Source of the DNA: Bacteroidales bacterium
GTDB lineage: Bacteria; Bacteroidota; Bacteroidia; Bacteroidales; Dysgonomonadaceae
NCBI GenBank assembly: GCA_012798745.1
Contig: JAAZMQ010000368.1
Coordinates: 1-6,048, forward strand
Direction: 5' to 3'
DNA: 6,048 nt
The notes beneath the pieces are model-generated. The model worked only from the letters and a program-made list of their open reading frames with translations, was not told the DNA's origin and made no database searches. The stretch's first letter is position 1, and each line of letters opens with the position of its first letter. Positions 5,806-6,048 of the stretch are shown here, in pieces. The translations under genes and the position numbers were made by a program.

Positions 5806-6048
5806 TTACAAAGATAAATTCTTTTTTGGTTTATTTCGATATTTTAGATAGTAAACTGCACCAATAGTAGCTAAAAGTGACCCGATTATGTCTGCAACAA
5901 AGTCGCCCCATTCGGCACTACGCGACGTAAATACAAATAATTGTAGCAATTCGATAATTCCCCCATAAATCACAGGGATCAAGAAACACCAAAAAATCCA
6001 TTTGTCTAGATTCACGTTCCCATTAAAAAGATGATAATAATCGTAATA
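5806..6048 (-). CDS. VanZ-family membrane protein, 3' part
   Basis: The reading frame is open from the right window edge to the TAA at 5806-5808, giving the last 80 residues of a VanZ-like protein. The 5' end lies outside the window. An internal GTG at 6015 is not a likely start, because eleven further codons upstream (YYDYYHLFNGN) remain open and fit the family. The signature is YGGIIELLQLF, then TSRSAEWGDFVADIIGSLLA and a last transmembrane helix, ending in a basic tail. VanZ-like proteins are small inner-membrane proteins; the founding member confers low-level teicoplanin resistance, but most genomic homologues have no known role and this one should not be called a resistance gene. It points into the DUF4870 operon, whose promoter overlaps its end. 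Confidence 0.8.
   Translation of the reverse strand, partial: YYDYYHLFNGNVNLDKWIFWCFLIPVIYGGIIELLQLFVFTSRSAEWGDFVADIIGSLLATIGAVYYLKYRNKPKKNLSL
5809..5816 (-). promoter_or_regulatory. -7 box for the DUF4870-ftsE-GH5 unit
   Basis: On the minus strand TATCTTTG matches the Bacteroidota -7 consensus TAnnTTTG and is followed by about 65 bp to the ATG at 5743. It occupies the last sense codons of the vanZ-like gene (AAT TTA TCT TTG before TAA), so the promoter is embedded in the upstream reading frame. No clear -33 element is visible at normal spacing, so this is a moderate prediction. Confidence 0.5.

Noticed and set aside
5806..6015. A complete 69-residue VanZ-like protein from the GTG at 6015.
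   Set aside because: The frame stays open to the window edge with family-like residues, and VanZ proteins are longer, so this is a partial gene.

Overview
The window looks like a chromosomal segment of a Bacteroidota bacterium, most likely order Bacteroidales. The evidence is a SusD/RagB-type C-terminal tail, TAnnTTTG-type -7 promoter boxes, AT-rich spacers, no clear Shine-Dalgarno sites, and a GH130/GH5/GT4 carbohydrate gene set. The twin-arginine-like leader on the GH5 enzyme hints at a Tat-positive lineage, whereas many gut Bacteroides lack Tat; this is an inference and not a species call.

Layout. At the left end a cytoplasmic GT4 glycosyltransferase (29-1039, +) runs toward a long-form GH130 mannoside phosphorylase/hydrolase (1106-2563, -). 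They converge on one strong hairpin terminator at 1070-1102. The GH130 gene has its own promoter just upstream of its start, decorated with repeated TTAACCC/GGGTTAA words. Next comes a perfect 15-bp stem terminator (2755-2796). Immediately upstream of it on the minus strand is the orphaned C-terminal end of a SusD-like outer-membrane glycan-binding lipoprotein (2847-2978). The rest of SusD and its SusC partner are missing. They are replaced by about 450 bp with no credible gene but with inverted repeats, including a pair of 26-28 nt arms about 250 bp apart.

The right half is one minus-strand series. A VanZ-like membrane protein enters from the window edge (3' part only, 5806-6048). A SHOCT-like plus DUF4870 membrane protein (5273-5743), an FtsE-type ABC ATPase (4596-5267) and a secreted GH5 glycoside hydrolase (3428-4570) then follow with gaps of 5 and 25 bp. 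The last three look co-transcribed from a -7 box lying in the final codons of the vanZ-like gene.

How it fits together. GH5, the SusD relic and GH130 read like the worn remains of a polysaccharide-utilisation locus, possibly for beta-mannosides. GH5 would cut outside the cytoplasm, SusCD would have bound and imported, GH130 would split oligomannosides inside, and GT4 could build or recycle a mannoside. Substrate assignments are inferred from family membership. I found no RNA genes, CRISPR array or transposase gene. The most unusual stretch is 2755-3427, the SusD relic plus repeat region.
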